A stretch of DNA of 64,000 nucleotides, from positions 1,922,001 to 1,986,000 of the forward strand of contig NZ_CP081862.1 in the NCBI RefSeq assembly GCF_019797765.1. The letters run 5' to 3'. Positions 27,369-36,940 of the stretch are shown here, one piece after another; the first letter of the stretch is position 1; the number at the start of each line of letters is the position of its first letter. Below the pieces are notes generated by a model. That model searched no databases. It was not told the DNA's origin and saw only the letters and a list, made by a program, of their open reading frames with translations. Both the position numbers and the translations under genes were made by a program. Source of the stretch: Cellulomonas sp. C5510. Lineage in GTDB: Bacteria > Actinomycetota > Actinomycetes > Actinomycetales > Cellulomonadaceae.

Positions 27369-28417
27369 GCGAGCACCAGGTCTCGACGCCGACGGCGGAC
27401 GAGCCGGCCCGGACCGAGCGGGCGGCCCCTCCGCCTGTGCGCACCCGGCGCGGCCCGGCCTCCGGCGGCGCCGCCCGCACGCTCGGCCTCGTCATCGCGC
27501 TCGCCGCGATCGGCGTGGTCGGCTACGTCACCGCCGGCAGCAGGTTCGCCAGCGTCGACAACCTCCTCGTCATCCTGTCGACCGCCTCGATCATCGGGGT
27601 GATCAGCATCGGCATGACGTTCGTCATCACGGCCGGCGGCATCGACCTGTCCGTCGGGTCGGTGCTCGGGCTGGCGTCGGTGTGGGCGACCACGCTCGCG
27701 ACCCAGACCATGGCCGAGCAGTACGGCTGGATCGTGATGGTCGGCTGCGCGCTGCTCGTCGGCGTGGCGGCCGGCCTCGTGAACGGCGTGCTCGTCGCCT
27801 ACGGGCGGGTGGTCGCGTTCATCGCGACGCTCGCCATGCTCGTCGCCGCCCGGGGGCTCGCCGAGCTCATCGCGCAGCGGCGCACCCAGCTCGTGACCGT
27901 GTCGTCGTTCTCGTCCACGTTCAAGGGCGACCTGCTCGGCGTGCCGAAGATCGTCTGGATCTTCGCCGCCGTCGCGGTCGCGGGCTGGTTCCTGCTGAAC
28001 CGCACCACCTTCGGCCGCCGCACGGTCGCCGTCGGCGGCAACCCGGAGGCCGCCCGGCTCGCCGGCATCGCGGTCCGGCGGCACACCATGCTGCTGTACG
28101 CGCTGTCCGGCCTCGCCGCCGGGATCGCCGGGGTCATGATGCTGGCCCGCACCGGTGCGGGGTCCTCCACCAACGGCCAGCTCTACGAGCTGGACGCGAT
28201 CGCCGCGGTGGTCGTCGGCGGCACGCTGCTCGCCGGCGGCCGCGGCACCATCGTCGGCACCGTCCTGGGCGTCCTGATCTTCGCGACGCTCACGAACATC
28301 TTCGTCCAGAACAACCTGGACTCCTCGGTCCAGGCCGTCGCCAAGGGCGCGATCATCATCGCCGCCGTCCTGCTGCAGCAGCGCTTCACGACGCGCTCGG
28401 CACCCCGCACGACCTAG
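27365..28417 (+). CDS. sugar ABC transporter permease (RbsC type)
   Basis: 350 residues with a Thr/Pro-rich N-terminus and about eight to ten membrane helices. Signatures of the BPD_transp_2 family are present: GMTFVITAGGIDLSVGSV, then AVGGNPEAARLAGI. A GTGA overlap with the ATPase gene (start 27365) indicates coupling. Homodimer permease for an aldopentose-, aldohexose- or cyclitol-type substrate; the exact sugar cannot be read. Confidence 0.95.
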   Translation: MSEHQVSTPTADEPARTERAAPPPVRTRRGPASGGAARTLGLVIALAAIGVVGYVTAGSRFASVDNLLVILSTASIIGVISIGMTFVITAGGIDLSVGSVLGLASVWATTLATQTMAEQYGWIVMVGCALLVGVAAGLVNGVLVAYGRVVAFIATLAMLVAARGLAELIAQRRTQLVTVSSFSSTFKGDLLGVPKIVWIFAAVAVAGWFLLNRTTFGRRTVAVGGNPEAARLAGIAVRRHTMLLYALSGLAAGIAGVMMLARTGAGSSTNGQLYELDAIAAVVVGGTLLAGGRGTIVGTVLGVLIFATLTNIFVQNNLDSSVQAVAKGAIIIAAVLLQQRFTTRSAPRTT

Positions 28418-28508
28418 CCGCCGGCGGTCCGGCGCACCGCGTCGCGCCCGCTCGGAGGCCCACCGCACGACACCCACCCGCCCGCTGGACATCGTCGAAG
28501 GAGATCCC

Positions 28509-29573
28509 ATGTCCGCTCGCCCGACCCTGCGCCGCCGCCGCACGCTGGCGTCCGTCGCGGTCCTGTCCGTGGCCTTCCTGGCCGCCTGCACCTCCAACAC
28601 CCCGGCCGAGGAGGACGACGGCGACGCCGACCGCGGCACCACCTCCCAGCAGGCCGTGTCCGACAACGACGAGGCCGGCGAGGAGGTCGTCATCGGCTTC
28701 TCCGCCCCGGCGGCCGACCACGGCTGGATGGGCGCGATCACGACGGCCGCCCAGGAGGAGGCCGAGACGTACTCCGACGTCGAGCTCCGCGTCGCCGAGG
28801 GCACCAACGACGTCAACCTGCAGATCAGCCAGATCGAGCAGTTCATCAACGACGGCGTCGACGCGATCGTGCTGCTGCCGTTCGACGGTGCGGCGCTCAC
28901 CGACGTGGCGACGAAGGCGATGGAGGCCGGCATCCCGGTCATCAACGTCGACCGCGAGTTCTCCAGCCCGTTCGCCTCCCGGGCCACCGTGCTGGGCGAC
29001 AACTGCGGCATGGGCGTGTCCGCCGGCACGTACATCTGCGAGCAGCTCGGCGACGACCCGGACGCGGTGGTGGCCGAGATCGCCGGCATCGACTCGCTGC
29101 CCCTGACGCAGGACCGCAGCCAGGGCTTCGCCGACGCGCTCGACGGCTGCGGCCTGGAGGTCAGCAACCGCGTCGCCGCGGACTTCACCGTCCAGGGCGG
29201 GGAGCAGGCGGCGGCGAACCTGCTGCAGGCGGCGCCCGAGATCGACGCCATCTGGAACCACGACGACGACCAGGGGGTCGGCGTCCTGGCCGCCATCGAG
29301 AACGCCGGCCGCGACGAGTTCTTCATGGTCGGGGGCGCGGGCTCCGCGAACGTCATGCGGGAGATCCAGTCCGGCGACTCCGTCCTGCAGGCCACCGTCG
29401 TCTACCCGTCCACCCAGGCGGCGGACGGCATCCGGCTGGCCCGGCTGGTGGCGCACGAGAAGTCGCTGAGCGACCTCGCGTCCTCCGGGGTGCCGCGCAC
29501 GGTGCAGCTCTACGCACCCGTGGTGACCGCGGACAACGTCGACCAGTACATCGACTCGGCGTTCGAGTCCTGA
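28509..29573 (+). CDS. sugar ABC transporter substrate-binding lipoprotein
   Basis: 354 residues. The N-terminus has an Arg-rich n-region, a hydrophobic stretch and a lipobox LAAC with Cys27, so it is lipid-anchored outside. An Asp/Glu/Thr linker leads into a periplasmic-binding-protein type I domain: VIGFSAPAADHGWMGAITTAA, QISQIEQFINDGVDAIVLLP and NVDREF are characteristic of ribose-type binding proteins. GAAGGAG precedes ATG 28509. It is third in the operon, separated by a 91-base gap, and is followed by a strong hairpin. Confidence 0.94.
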   Translation: MSARPTLRRRRTLASVAVLSVAFLAACTSNTPAEEDDGDADRGTTSQQAVSDNDEAGEEVVIGFSAPAADHGWMGAITTAAQEEAETYSDVELRVAEGTNDVNLQISQIEQFINDGVDAIVLLPFDGAALTDVATKAMEAGIPVINVDREFSSPFASRATVLGDNCGMGVSAGTYICEQLGDDPDAVVAEIAGIDSLPLTQDRSQGFADALDGCGLEVSNRVAADFTVQGGEQAAANLLQAAPEIDAIWNHDDDQGVGVLAAIENAGRDEFFMVGGAGSANVMREIQSGDSVLQATVVYPSTQAADGIRLARLVAHEKSLSDLASSGVPRTVQLYAPVVTADNVDQYIDSAFES

Positions 29574-29578
29574 CCGGC

Positions 29579-29619
29579 GGGCGGCGGGGCCGGGCGCGCG
29601 CCGGCCGGCCCCGCCGCCC
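29579..29619 (+). terminator. 15-bp perfect hairpin after the binding-protein gene
   Basis: Left arm 29579-29593 (GGGCGGCGGGGCCGG) pairs exactly with 29605-29619, loop 11 bases, starting four bases after the stop. Hairpins here commonly stabilise the upstream message or partially terminate, giving more binding protein than downstream enzyme. Confidence 0.7.
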
Positions 29620-29637
29620 CCAGCAGAGGAGGGTCTC

Positions 29638-30819
29638 GTGACGGACGGGACGACGACGGCGCCGCTGCGCGTCGGGATGGTCGGGTACGCGTTCATGGGC
29701 GCGGCGCACTCGCAGGCGTGGCGCACGGCGCCGCGGTTCTTCGACCTGCCGCGGACGCCGGTGATGCGGGTGCTGGGCGGCCGCGACGCGGGGGCGGTCA
29801 AGGCGGCCGCGGACCGGCTCGGCTGGCAGGAGTCGGTGACGTCCTGGCGGGAGCTGGTGGACCGCGACGACGTCGACCTGGTCGACATCTGCACCCCCGG
29901 CAGCACGCACGCCGAGATCGCGGTGGCCGCCCTGGAGGCCGGCAAGCACGTGCTGTGCGAGAAGCCGCTCGCGAACACCGTCGCGGAGGCGGAGGTCATG
30001 GTCGCCGCCGCGGAGGCCGCCGCCGCCCGGGGCGTGCGCTCGATGGTCGGCTACACCTACCGGCGCGTCCCGGCGGTGCAGCTCGCCCGCACGCTCGTCG
30101 AGCAGGGTCGCATCGGGACGATCCGCCACGTGCGGGTGCAGTACCTGCAGGACTGGCTGACCGACCCCGAGGCGCCGCTGTCGTGGCGGCTCGACAAGGA
30201 GGCAGCCGGGTCCGGGGCGCTCGGCGACATCGCGTCGCACGCGGTGGACCTCGCGCAGTACGTGACGGGTGAGCGCCTGACCGGCGTCTCCGCCCTGCTC
30301 GAGACGTTCGTGCGGGAGCGCCCGGTCGCCGCGGACTTCGCCGGTCTGCACGGCACGGCGGGCACCGGGCGGGGGCCGGTGACCGTCGACGACGCCGCCG
30401 TGTTCCTGGCCCGGCTCTCCGGTGGCGGGCTCGGCGTCTTCGAGGCCACCCGGTTCGCGACGGGCCGCAAGAACGCCCTGCGGCTGGAGGTCAACGGCGA
30501 GCGCGGGTCCCTCGCGTTCGACTTCGAGGACATGAACGTCCTGCACGTCCACGACGCCACCGAGGACGCCGCCGTCGCGGGGTTCCGCCGCGTGGTGGTG
30601 ACCGAGCCGCAGCACGCCTACATCGCGCACTGGTGGCCCGCGGGCCACGGCCTCGGCTACGAGCACGCGTTCACGCACCAGGTGGTCGACCTCGTCGGCG
30701 ACATCGCCGCCGGCCGCGACCCCCGCCCGTCGTTCGCGGACGGGCTCGAGGTGCAGCGCGTGCTCGAGGCCGTGGAGCGCAGCGCCGCCGACGACAGCCG
30801 GTGGGTGCCGCTGGCCTGA
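29638..30819 (+). CDS. Gfo/Idh/MocA-family NAD(P)-dependent oxidoreductase
   Basis: 393 residues. The N-terminal Rossmann domain ([35 protein letters not shown]; catalytic Lys in CEKPLA) is followed by the alpha/beta substrate domain with [17 protein letters not shown]. The family oxidises or reduces sugars and cyclitols, often at C2 or C3. GTG 29638 has GAGGAGG upstream. Position between a sugar ABC importer and a TIM-barrel isomerase suggests it acts on the imported compound, for example an inositol or a glycoside via a keto intermediate; that is inference. Confidence 0.92.
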   Translation: MTDGTTTAPLRVGMVGYAFMGAAHSQAWRTAPRFFDLPRTPVMRVLGGRDAGAVKAAADRLGWQESVTSWRELVDRDDVDLVDICTPGSTHAEIAVAALEAGKHVLCEKPLANTVAEAEVMVAAAEAAAARGVRSMVGYTYRRVPAVQLARTLVEQGRIGTIRHVRVQYLQDWLTDPEAPLSWRLDKEAAGSGALGDIASHAVDLAQYVTGERLTGVSALLETFVRERPVAADFAGLHGTAGTGRGPVTVDDAAVFLARLSGGGLGVFEATRFATGRKNALRLEVNGERGSLAFDFEDMNVLHVHDATEDAAVAGFRRVVVTEPQHAYIAHWWPAGHGLGYEHAFTHQVVDLVGDIAAGRDPRPSFADGLEVQRVLEAVERSAADDSRWVPLA

Positions 30820-30881
30820 CACCCGCACGACGACCCCGGTCGCCCCGCCGCGACCCGCCCACCCGAGAAGGAGCGCGCACC

Positions 30882-31886
<1,005 letters not shown>

Positions 31887-32020
31887 GGACCGGGGCCGAG
31901 CGGGCGGGGCGTGAGGGGGCGGCGCCGAGCACGTGGGTCCCGACCAGGCGCGGCCGAGCGCCCGCGCGTCGCGGGGCCCGACCTCGGGCGGAGAGCGCGC
32001 GGTCGGCCTAGGCTCGCCGC

Positions 32021-33490
32021 GTGCGCCACGTCCGTCTCCGCCCCGCCGGTGGGGACGCCCGTGCGCAGCGGGTCGACGCCGCCGTCCGGGCGGGGCTCAT
32101 CGCGCTGCGGGACGAGCTCGACGTGCCGGGGGACTTCGGCACCGACGTGCTCGCCGAGGTGGACGAGGTGCTGGCCGCCGGGCCGTCGGACGACGGCGCC
32201 GCGCGGGAGGACGCGCGGGACGTGCCGTTCGTGACGATCGACCCGGCCGGCTCGCGCGACCTCGACCAGGCGCTGCACCTCGAGCGGCGCGGCTCCGGGT
32301 ACCGCCTGCGCTACGCCATCGCGGACGTCGGCGCGTGGGTGCGGCCCGGCGGTGCGGTCGACGCGGAGGCCCGGCGCCGCGTCGTCACGCTCTACGCGCC
32401 CGACGGCCGCGTGCCGCTGCACCCCCCGCGGCTGTCCGAGGGGGCGGCGAGCCTGCTGCCGGACCAGGACGCCCCCGCGCTGCTGTGGGACCTCGACCTG
32501 GACGCCGACGCCGAGCCCACGCGTGTCCGGGTGCACCGCGCGGTCGTCCGCAGCAGGGCGCAGCTCGACTACGCCGGCGTGCAGCGCGCCCTCGACGCCG
32601 GCACGGCGGACGGCACGCCGGAGCTGCTCCGGGAGGTCGGGCGGCTGCGGGTCGCGGCCGAGGTCGCCCGCGGGGGGCTGACGCTGCCGACGCCGGACCA
32701 GGAGGTCGCGGTCGACGGGGCGGACCGGTGGACGCTGACCAGCCGGGCGACCCTGCCCGTCGAGGACTGGAACGCCCAGGTGTCGCTCCTGACCGGCATG
32801 GCGGCCGCCCGGCTCATGCTCGACGGCGGCACCGGCGTGCTCCGCACCCTGCCGCCCGCCGACCCCCGGGACGTCGAGCGGCTGCGGCGGACGGCGCGCG
32901 CCCTCGGGGTCCCGTGGCCCGACGGCGCCGGGCACGCCGAGGTCGTGCGCGGGCTCGACGCCTCGGTGCCGGCGCAGGCGGCGCTGCTCACCGAGGCGAC
33001 CACCCTGCTGCGCGGCGCGGCGTACGTGGCGTTCGACGGCGAGGCACCCGAGCAGCCGCAGCACGCCGCGATCGCCGCGCCGTACGCCCACGCCACGGCA
33101 CCGCTGCGCCGGCTGGTCGACCGGTTCGTGGGAGAGACGTGCGTCGCGCTGTGCGCGGGGGCCGACCTGCCGGCGTGGGTGCGCGAGGCGCTGCCGTCGC
33201 TGCCGGACGTCATGGCGGGCGGCGACCGGCGGGCTGCCGCGTACGACCGCGGCTGCGTGGACCTCGTCGAGGCGGCCCTGCTGAGCGGCCGGGTCGGTGA
33301 GGAGTTCGGCGGGGTGGTCGTCGACGTGCGCGACGACGGGACCTCGGGCGTCGTGCAGCTGCGGGAGCCGCCGGCGCGGGGGCGCGTCGAGGGGGAGTCG
33401 CTGCCGCTGGGCACGGACGTGCGGGTGCGGCTGTCCGAGGCGTCGGTCGAGCGGCGCACGGTCCGGTTCACGCTCGACGGCGGGGGCTGA
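32021..33490 (+). CDS. RNB-domain ribonuclease (RNase II/R family, actinobacterial short form)
   Basis: 489 residues. The RNB catalytic block TIDPAGSRDLDQAL (about residues 72-85) holds three of the four Asp residues of RNase II; the fourth position is Gln. The rest of the domain is clear (YAIADVGAWV; TLYAPDGRVPLHPPRLSEG; APYAHATAPLRRLVDRFV). N-terminal cold-shock and clear C-terminal S1 domains are missing, so RNA would be held mainly by the RNB domain. It likely degrades RNA 3'-5' in the cytoplasm. GTG 32021 is 6 nt after TAGGCT (32009-32014), a leaderless start. Confidence 0.9.
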   Translation: MRHVRLRPAGGDARAQRVDAAVRAGLIALRDELDVPGDFGTDVLAEVDEVLAAGPSDDGAAREDARDVPFVTIDPAGSRDLDQALHLERRGSGYRLRYAIADVGAWVRPGGAVDAEARRRVVTLYAPDGRVPLHPPRLSEGAASLLPDQDAPALLWDLDLDADAEPTRVRVHRAVVRSRAQLDYAGVQRALDAGTADGTPELLREVGRLRVAAEVARGGLTLPTPDQEVAVDGADRWTLTSRATLPVEDWNAQVSLLTGMAAARLMLDGGTGVLRTLPPADPRDVERLRRTARALGVPWPDGAGHAEVVRGLDASVPAQAALLTEATTLLRGAAYVAFDGEAPEQPQHAAIAAPYAHATAPLRRLVDRFVGETCVALCAGADLPAWVREALPSLPDVMAGGDRRAAAYDRGCVDLVEAALLSGRVGEEFGGVVVDVRDDGTSGVVQLREPPARGRVEGESLPLGTDVRVRLSEASVERRTVRFTLDGGG

Positions 33491-33607
33491 CGGCCGGGCG
33501 GGCGGCGGACGCGGGGCGCGGGCCACGACACCGGGGCGCCGGGTCGTGCGCCCGGCCCGTGCCAGCTCGTTCGGATCCGTTCGTGCGGGCGCGCCCGGCG
33601 CGTCAGG

Positions 33608-33627
33608 CGCGTGCGGATCCGCACGCG
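33608..33627. terminator. 20-bp perfect palindrome between convergent genes
   Basis: CGCGTGCGGA followed by its exact complement, centred on GGATCC, between the ribonuclease and the convergent small membrane-protein gene. Position suggests a bidirectional terminator; there is no loop or U-tract, so a protein-binding site is the alternative. Confidence 0.4.
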
Positions 33628-33637
33628 GCGGAGGTGG

Positions 33638-33868
33638 TCAGGCCGGGTCGGACGGGGGCCGCGCCCCGCCGGAGGGGACCGGCGCGGTGGTGGGCGCGGG
33701 CGGGGCGGACGTGGCCGCCTGGCGGAGCGCCGCCTCCCGGCGGTCCACCTCGCGGGCGTCGAGGAACCCGTCGCGGACGGCGCGCCGAACCACCAGGTAC
33801 AGGATGAAGGCGAGCACGGCCGGCACCAGCACGTACACGAGCAGCACGAACGCGGTCATCGAACCCAT
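33638..33868 (-). CDS. small single-helix membrane protein
   Basis: 76 residues. An N-terminal membrane segment (about residues 5-28) is followed by a charged stretch VRRAVRDGFLDAREVDRREAALRQ and a Pro/Ala/Ser tail. No family recognised; conserved small proteins of this shape are common in actinobacteria. Start ATG 33868 is 6 nt after a TACGGT box read on the minus strand (33875-33880). The upstream Met at 33892 would lie before the transcript start. Confidence 0.65.
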   Translation of the reverse strand: MGSMTAFVLLVYVLVPAVLAFILYLVVRRAVRDGFLDAREVDRREAALRQAATSAPPAPTTAPVPSGGARPPSDPA

Positions 33869-33919
33869 CGCCCGACCGTAGCGCGCCAGCACGCGGGCGG
33901 TGGCGGGTCCCCGCCGGCG

Positions 33920-35032
33920 TCACCCGGTCAGCAGCGGTGCGAGCGCGACGACGACCGCGTCCGCCGCGCGCGTGGGCGTGTCCGCGGTGCGTCCGGTCGC
34001 CAGGCTCGCCCGCAGGACGTCGAGCGCATCAGCGAAGCACTGCGTCGTCTCCGGAGCCGGACCCTCGCCGGGGAGCTCGCGGACGAGCGCGGCAGCGGCA
34101 CGGAGCGCGTCGGCGACGTGCTGCCGGGCGTCGGCGTCGAGCGTCGCGGCGACCGGGACGTGCACCCCCGACGTCACCGGGTCGCCGCGGGAGGACTGCA
34201 CCGCCCGGGCGACGTGCACCGCCCGCCCCACGTCGACGGCGATCCCCGCCGCCGTGTCGATCCGCGCCGCGGCAGCCGCCTGACGCTCGCGCCACTGCCG
34301 GTAGCGTGCGGCGGTCCAGTTGGCGCGCGCCGCCTCGCGCGTCTCCCGCACGGCGGCGTCCGCGCGGGCGCGGGCCGCCCACAACGCGGCGGGGTCGGGC
34401 AGCGGCCGGTCGTCCGCGGTGACGGCCTCCGCCAGCTCGTCCAGGTGCGAGGCAGCTGCCTCCGCCAGGGCGGCGAGGGCACGCTCGCCCGGGGTGAGCG
34501 GCAGCGGCGGGAGCAGCGCGTTGACGCCCACCCCGATCGAGGCCCCGAGGAGGGTGAGGCCCACGTACGCCGACACGTAGTCCAGCGGGTCCGAACCGCC
34601 GATGACCAGGACGAACAGCGCAGAGGTCGGCACCCACGACCCCATGTCGCCGAGCAGCCGCCAGTGCGCCACGAGCACCCCGGCCAGCACCACCACGGCG
34701 AGCGCGGGCAGGCCGGGCAGCGGCGTCAGGTCGACGACCCTCGCGATCGCGGCCCCCAGCGCGATCGCGAGGGCGGCCTGCCCCGCACGGCGTGTCGACG
34801 CACGCACTGTCAGCGACGTCGCGACCACCGCACCGAGCGGTGCGTAGTACGGGTACTCGCTCCACGAGCCCGGGGCGAGTCGGGCCGCGAGCCACGCGAG
34901 TACGGCCGCTGCGGTGGTCCGCAGTGCGTGCCCGATCCAGGGCCGGCCGGCGAGTGCCGCGAGGAGGCCGTGGCGCGCCCGGCGCAGCGCACCACCGACG
35001 GGGCCCGGGGCAGGAGGCATCACCCTCACCAT
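33920..35032 (-). CDS. FUSC/aromatic-acid-exporter-like membrane protein
   Basis: About 370 residues. Several membrane helices occupy the first half, starting with HALRTTAAAVLAWLAARLAPGSW then YYAPLGAVVATSLTV, which is the FUSC/ArAE pattern. The second half is soluble and helical. Full FUSC proteins have two such modules; this is a half-size form that would need to oligomerise. Related proteins export aromatic acids or fusaric acid; the substrate here is unknown. The start is uncertain between ATG 35032 and ATG 35020. Confidence 0.82.
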   Translation of the reverse strand: MVRVMPPAPGPVGGALRRARHGLLAALAGRPWIGHALRTTAAAVLAWLAARLAPGSWSEYPYYAPLGAVVATSLTVRASTRRAGQAALAIALGAAIARVVDLTPLPGLPALAVVVLAGVLVAHWRLLGDMGSWVPTSALFVLVIGGSDPLDYVSAYVGLTLLGASIGVGVNALLPPLPLTPGERALAALAEAAASHLDELAEAVTADDRPLPDPAALWAARARADAAVRETREAARANWTAARYRQWRERQAAAAARIDTAAGIAVDVGRAVHVARAVQSSRGDPVTSGVHVPVAATLDADARQHVADALRAAAALVRELPGEGPAPETTQCFADALDVLRASLATGRTADTPTRAADAVVVALAPLLTG

Positions 35033-35205
35033 GGCCCACCGCGGTGGCCGGCGCGACCGGGACGGCACGCGCCGGGGCCGCCCCGCGGGCCGGCGCCGTG
35101 ACGGGCCGGCCGCCCCCCCCGGACGACCGCCGTTCACCGCCCGGCCTCCCGGGCCGGTTAGCCTCGGGGGACTGCCGCCCGGCACCTCGACGACAGGAGC
35201 ACCTC

Positions 35206-35883
35206 GTGACCCGCCACACCGACCTCCCGGCCGCCGTCCTCTGGGACATGGACGGCACGCTCGTGAACACCGAGCCGCTGTGGATGGCCGCCGAGACCGA
35301 GCTCGTGCAGTCGTGGGGCGGCACGTGGACGCACGAGGACGGGCTCACCCTGGTCGGCAACCCCATGAAGGTCTCCGCGGAGATCCTCCAGGGCCGCGGC
35401 GTGGGCCTGCCGGTCGACGAGATCGTGGACTTCCTCAACAAGCGGGTCGCCGCTGCGGTCGCGGAGAGCACTCCGTGGCAGCCCGGGGCCCGTGAGCTGC
35501 TGGCCGCGCTCGCCGAGGCCGGTGTGCCGCAGGCGCTCGTGACGTCGTCCTACCGCGAGCTCGCCGAGCCGTTCGCGCAGGTGGCGGGCGTGTTCGCGGC
35601 GGTCGTGGCCGGCGACGAGGTGCAGCGGCCGAAGCCGGACCCGGAGCCGTACCTGCTGGCCGCCGAGCGGCTGGGCCTGGCGGTCACGGACTGCGTCGTC
35701 GTGGAGGACTCCCCGGCGGGCATCACGTCGGGCGTCGCGTCCGGCGCCCGGGTACTGGCTGTCGAGGTGCTCCGGGAGCTGCCGGACCTGCCGGGACTCA
35801 GCACGACGTCGTCGCTGGCGGACGTGGCCGTGGCGGACCTGGTGCGGATCGCGCAGGGCAGCGTGCTCGACCTGCTGCGCTGA
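35206..35883 (+). CDS. HAD-superfamily hydrolase (phosphoglucomutase/phosphatase-like)
   Basis: 225 residues with all four HAD motifs: DMDGTLVNTEPLW (nucleophile Asp), VTSS, KPDPEPYLLAAERLG (Lys) and VVEDSPAGITSG (metal-binding Asp). The cap domain sits after motif I. The family dephosphorylates small sugar phosphates or related metabolites in the cytoplasm; substrate unknown. GTG 35206 is preceded by CAGGAG, and a TAGCCT box lies about 45 bases upstream. Confidence 0.93.
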   Translation: MTRHTDLPAAVLWDMDGTLVNTEPLWMAAETELVQSWGGTWTHEDGLTLVGNPMKVSAEILQGRGVGLPVDEIVDFLNKRVAAAVAESTPWQPGARELLAALAEAGVPQALVTSSYRELAEPFAQVAGVFAAVVAGDEVQRPKPDPEPYLLAAERLGLAVTDCVVVEDSPAGITSGVASGARVLAVEVLRELPDLPGLSTTSSLADVAVADLVRIAQGSVLDLLR

Positions 35884-35908
35884 CCGGACGGCCCCGCGGA
35901 GCCCGCGC

Positions 35909-36820
35909 TCAGGAGGCGCGCGCGACGGGGGTGATGCCGATGGCGCGTTCGACGGCGCCCTCCGGGATCTCCGGCGGGGTGCCGCCGAAGGCCGGGCACA
36001 CGGCCTGGTGGGTGCACCAGTCGCACAGCCGGGACGTGCGGGGCCGCCACTCGCCGGTACGCGCTGCCTCCTCGATCTGCGCCCAGAGGGCGCGCAGCCG
36101 CTGCTCGAGCGTGCGCATCTCCGCCTCGGAGGGCGCGTGCCGCAGGATCTGCCCGTCGCCGAGGTAGACGAGCTGCAGGAGCGACGGCAGCACGCCCCGC
36201 TCACGCCAGAGGACGTAGGCGTAGAACCGCATCTGGAACAGCGCGGAGCCCTCGAAGCCCGGGTTCGGCGACTTGCCCGTCTTGTAGTCGACGACCCGCA
36301 GCGCGCCGTCGGCGGCGACGTCCAGCCGGTCGACGATGCCGCGGAGCCGGGGGCCGTCCTCCAGCAGCGTCGTCACGGCGAGCTCGCGGTCGCCGGGCTG
36401 CAACCGGTTCGGGTCCTCGAGCGTGAAGTACGTGTCGAGCAGCAGACGCGCGCTGCCGAGCCACGACTCCCGCTCCTGCTCGTCCGCGAACAGCGTGACG
36501 ACCTCCGGGGAACGCTCGACCAGCCGGTCCCACGCCTCCGGGACCAGGGCGTGCGCCGCCGCGGGTGTGCGCTCGCCGAGCGGCAGGTCGTACAGCCGCT
36601 CCAGGACGGCGTGCACCAGCGTGCCCCGGGCCGCGGCCGCGCTCGGCGGCTCGGGCCGCTTGTCCACGACCCGGAACCGGAACAGCAGCGGGCACTGCTG
36701 GAAGTCGTTGGCCCGCGACGGTGACAACCCCGGCACACGGGGCTCGGGCGCGGCCTCGACGTCGCCGGCGTCGGAGCCGTCGACGGACACGGGCGCGAGC
36801 AGCTGCGGGTCGGTCGTCAC
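35909..36820 (-). CDS. RecB-family PD-(D/E)XK exonuclease with predicted iron-sulfur cluster
   Basis: 303 residues from GTG 36820, which lies 7 nt after a TAGTCT box on the minus strand (36828-36833), a leaderless start. The nuclease core is visible: early SPSRANDFQQCPLLFRF, then HAVLERL, and the catalytic LRVVDYKTGK (Asp and Lys). An early Cys and the C-terminal CDWCTHQAVCPAF cysteines are spaced as in AddB/Cas4-type nucleases that hold a 4Fe-4S cluster. There is no helicase domain. A stand-alone nuclease of this kind is conserved next to the proteasome region in many actinobacteria. Confidence 0.92.
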   Translation of the reverse strand: MTTDPQLLAPVSVDGSDAGDVEAAPEPRVPGLSPSRANDFQQCPLLFRFRVVDKRPEPPSAAAARGTLVHAVLERLYDLPLGERTPAAAHALVPEAWDRLVERSPEVVTLFADEQERESWLGSARLLLDTYFTLEDPNRLQPGDRELAVTTLLEDGPRLRGIVDRLDVAADGALRVVDYKTGKSPNPGFEGSALFQMRFYAYVLWRERGVLPSLLQLVYLGDGQILRHAPSEAEMRTLEQRLRALWAQIEEAARTGEWRPRTSRLCDWCTHQAVCPAFGGTPPEIPEGAVERAIGITPVARAS

Positions 36821-36827
36821 GTCGACG

Positions 36828-36833
36828 AGACTA
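36828..36833 (-). promoter_or_regulatory. -10 box of the RecB-like nuclease gene
   Basis: TAGTCT on the minus strand, 7 nt before GTG 36820; no ribosome site. Belongs to the recurring leaderless class. Confidence 0.5.
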
Positions 36834-36940
36834 CGGCCGACCACCGACACACCCGTCCGCGCCGGACCGCGGTCCCGCCGCGCACCCCGGCGCGCGCCGG
36901 CCGCCGCGCCGGCGCGGCGCGGCCACGTAGCCTGTCGCCC

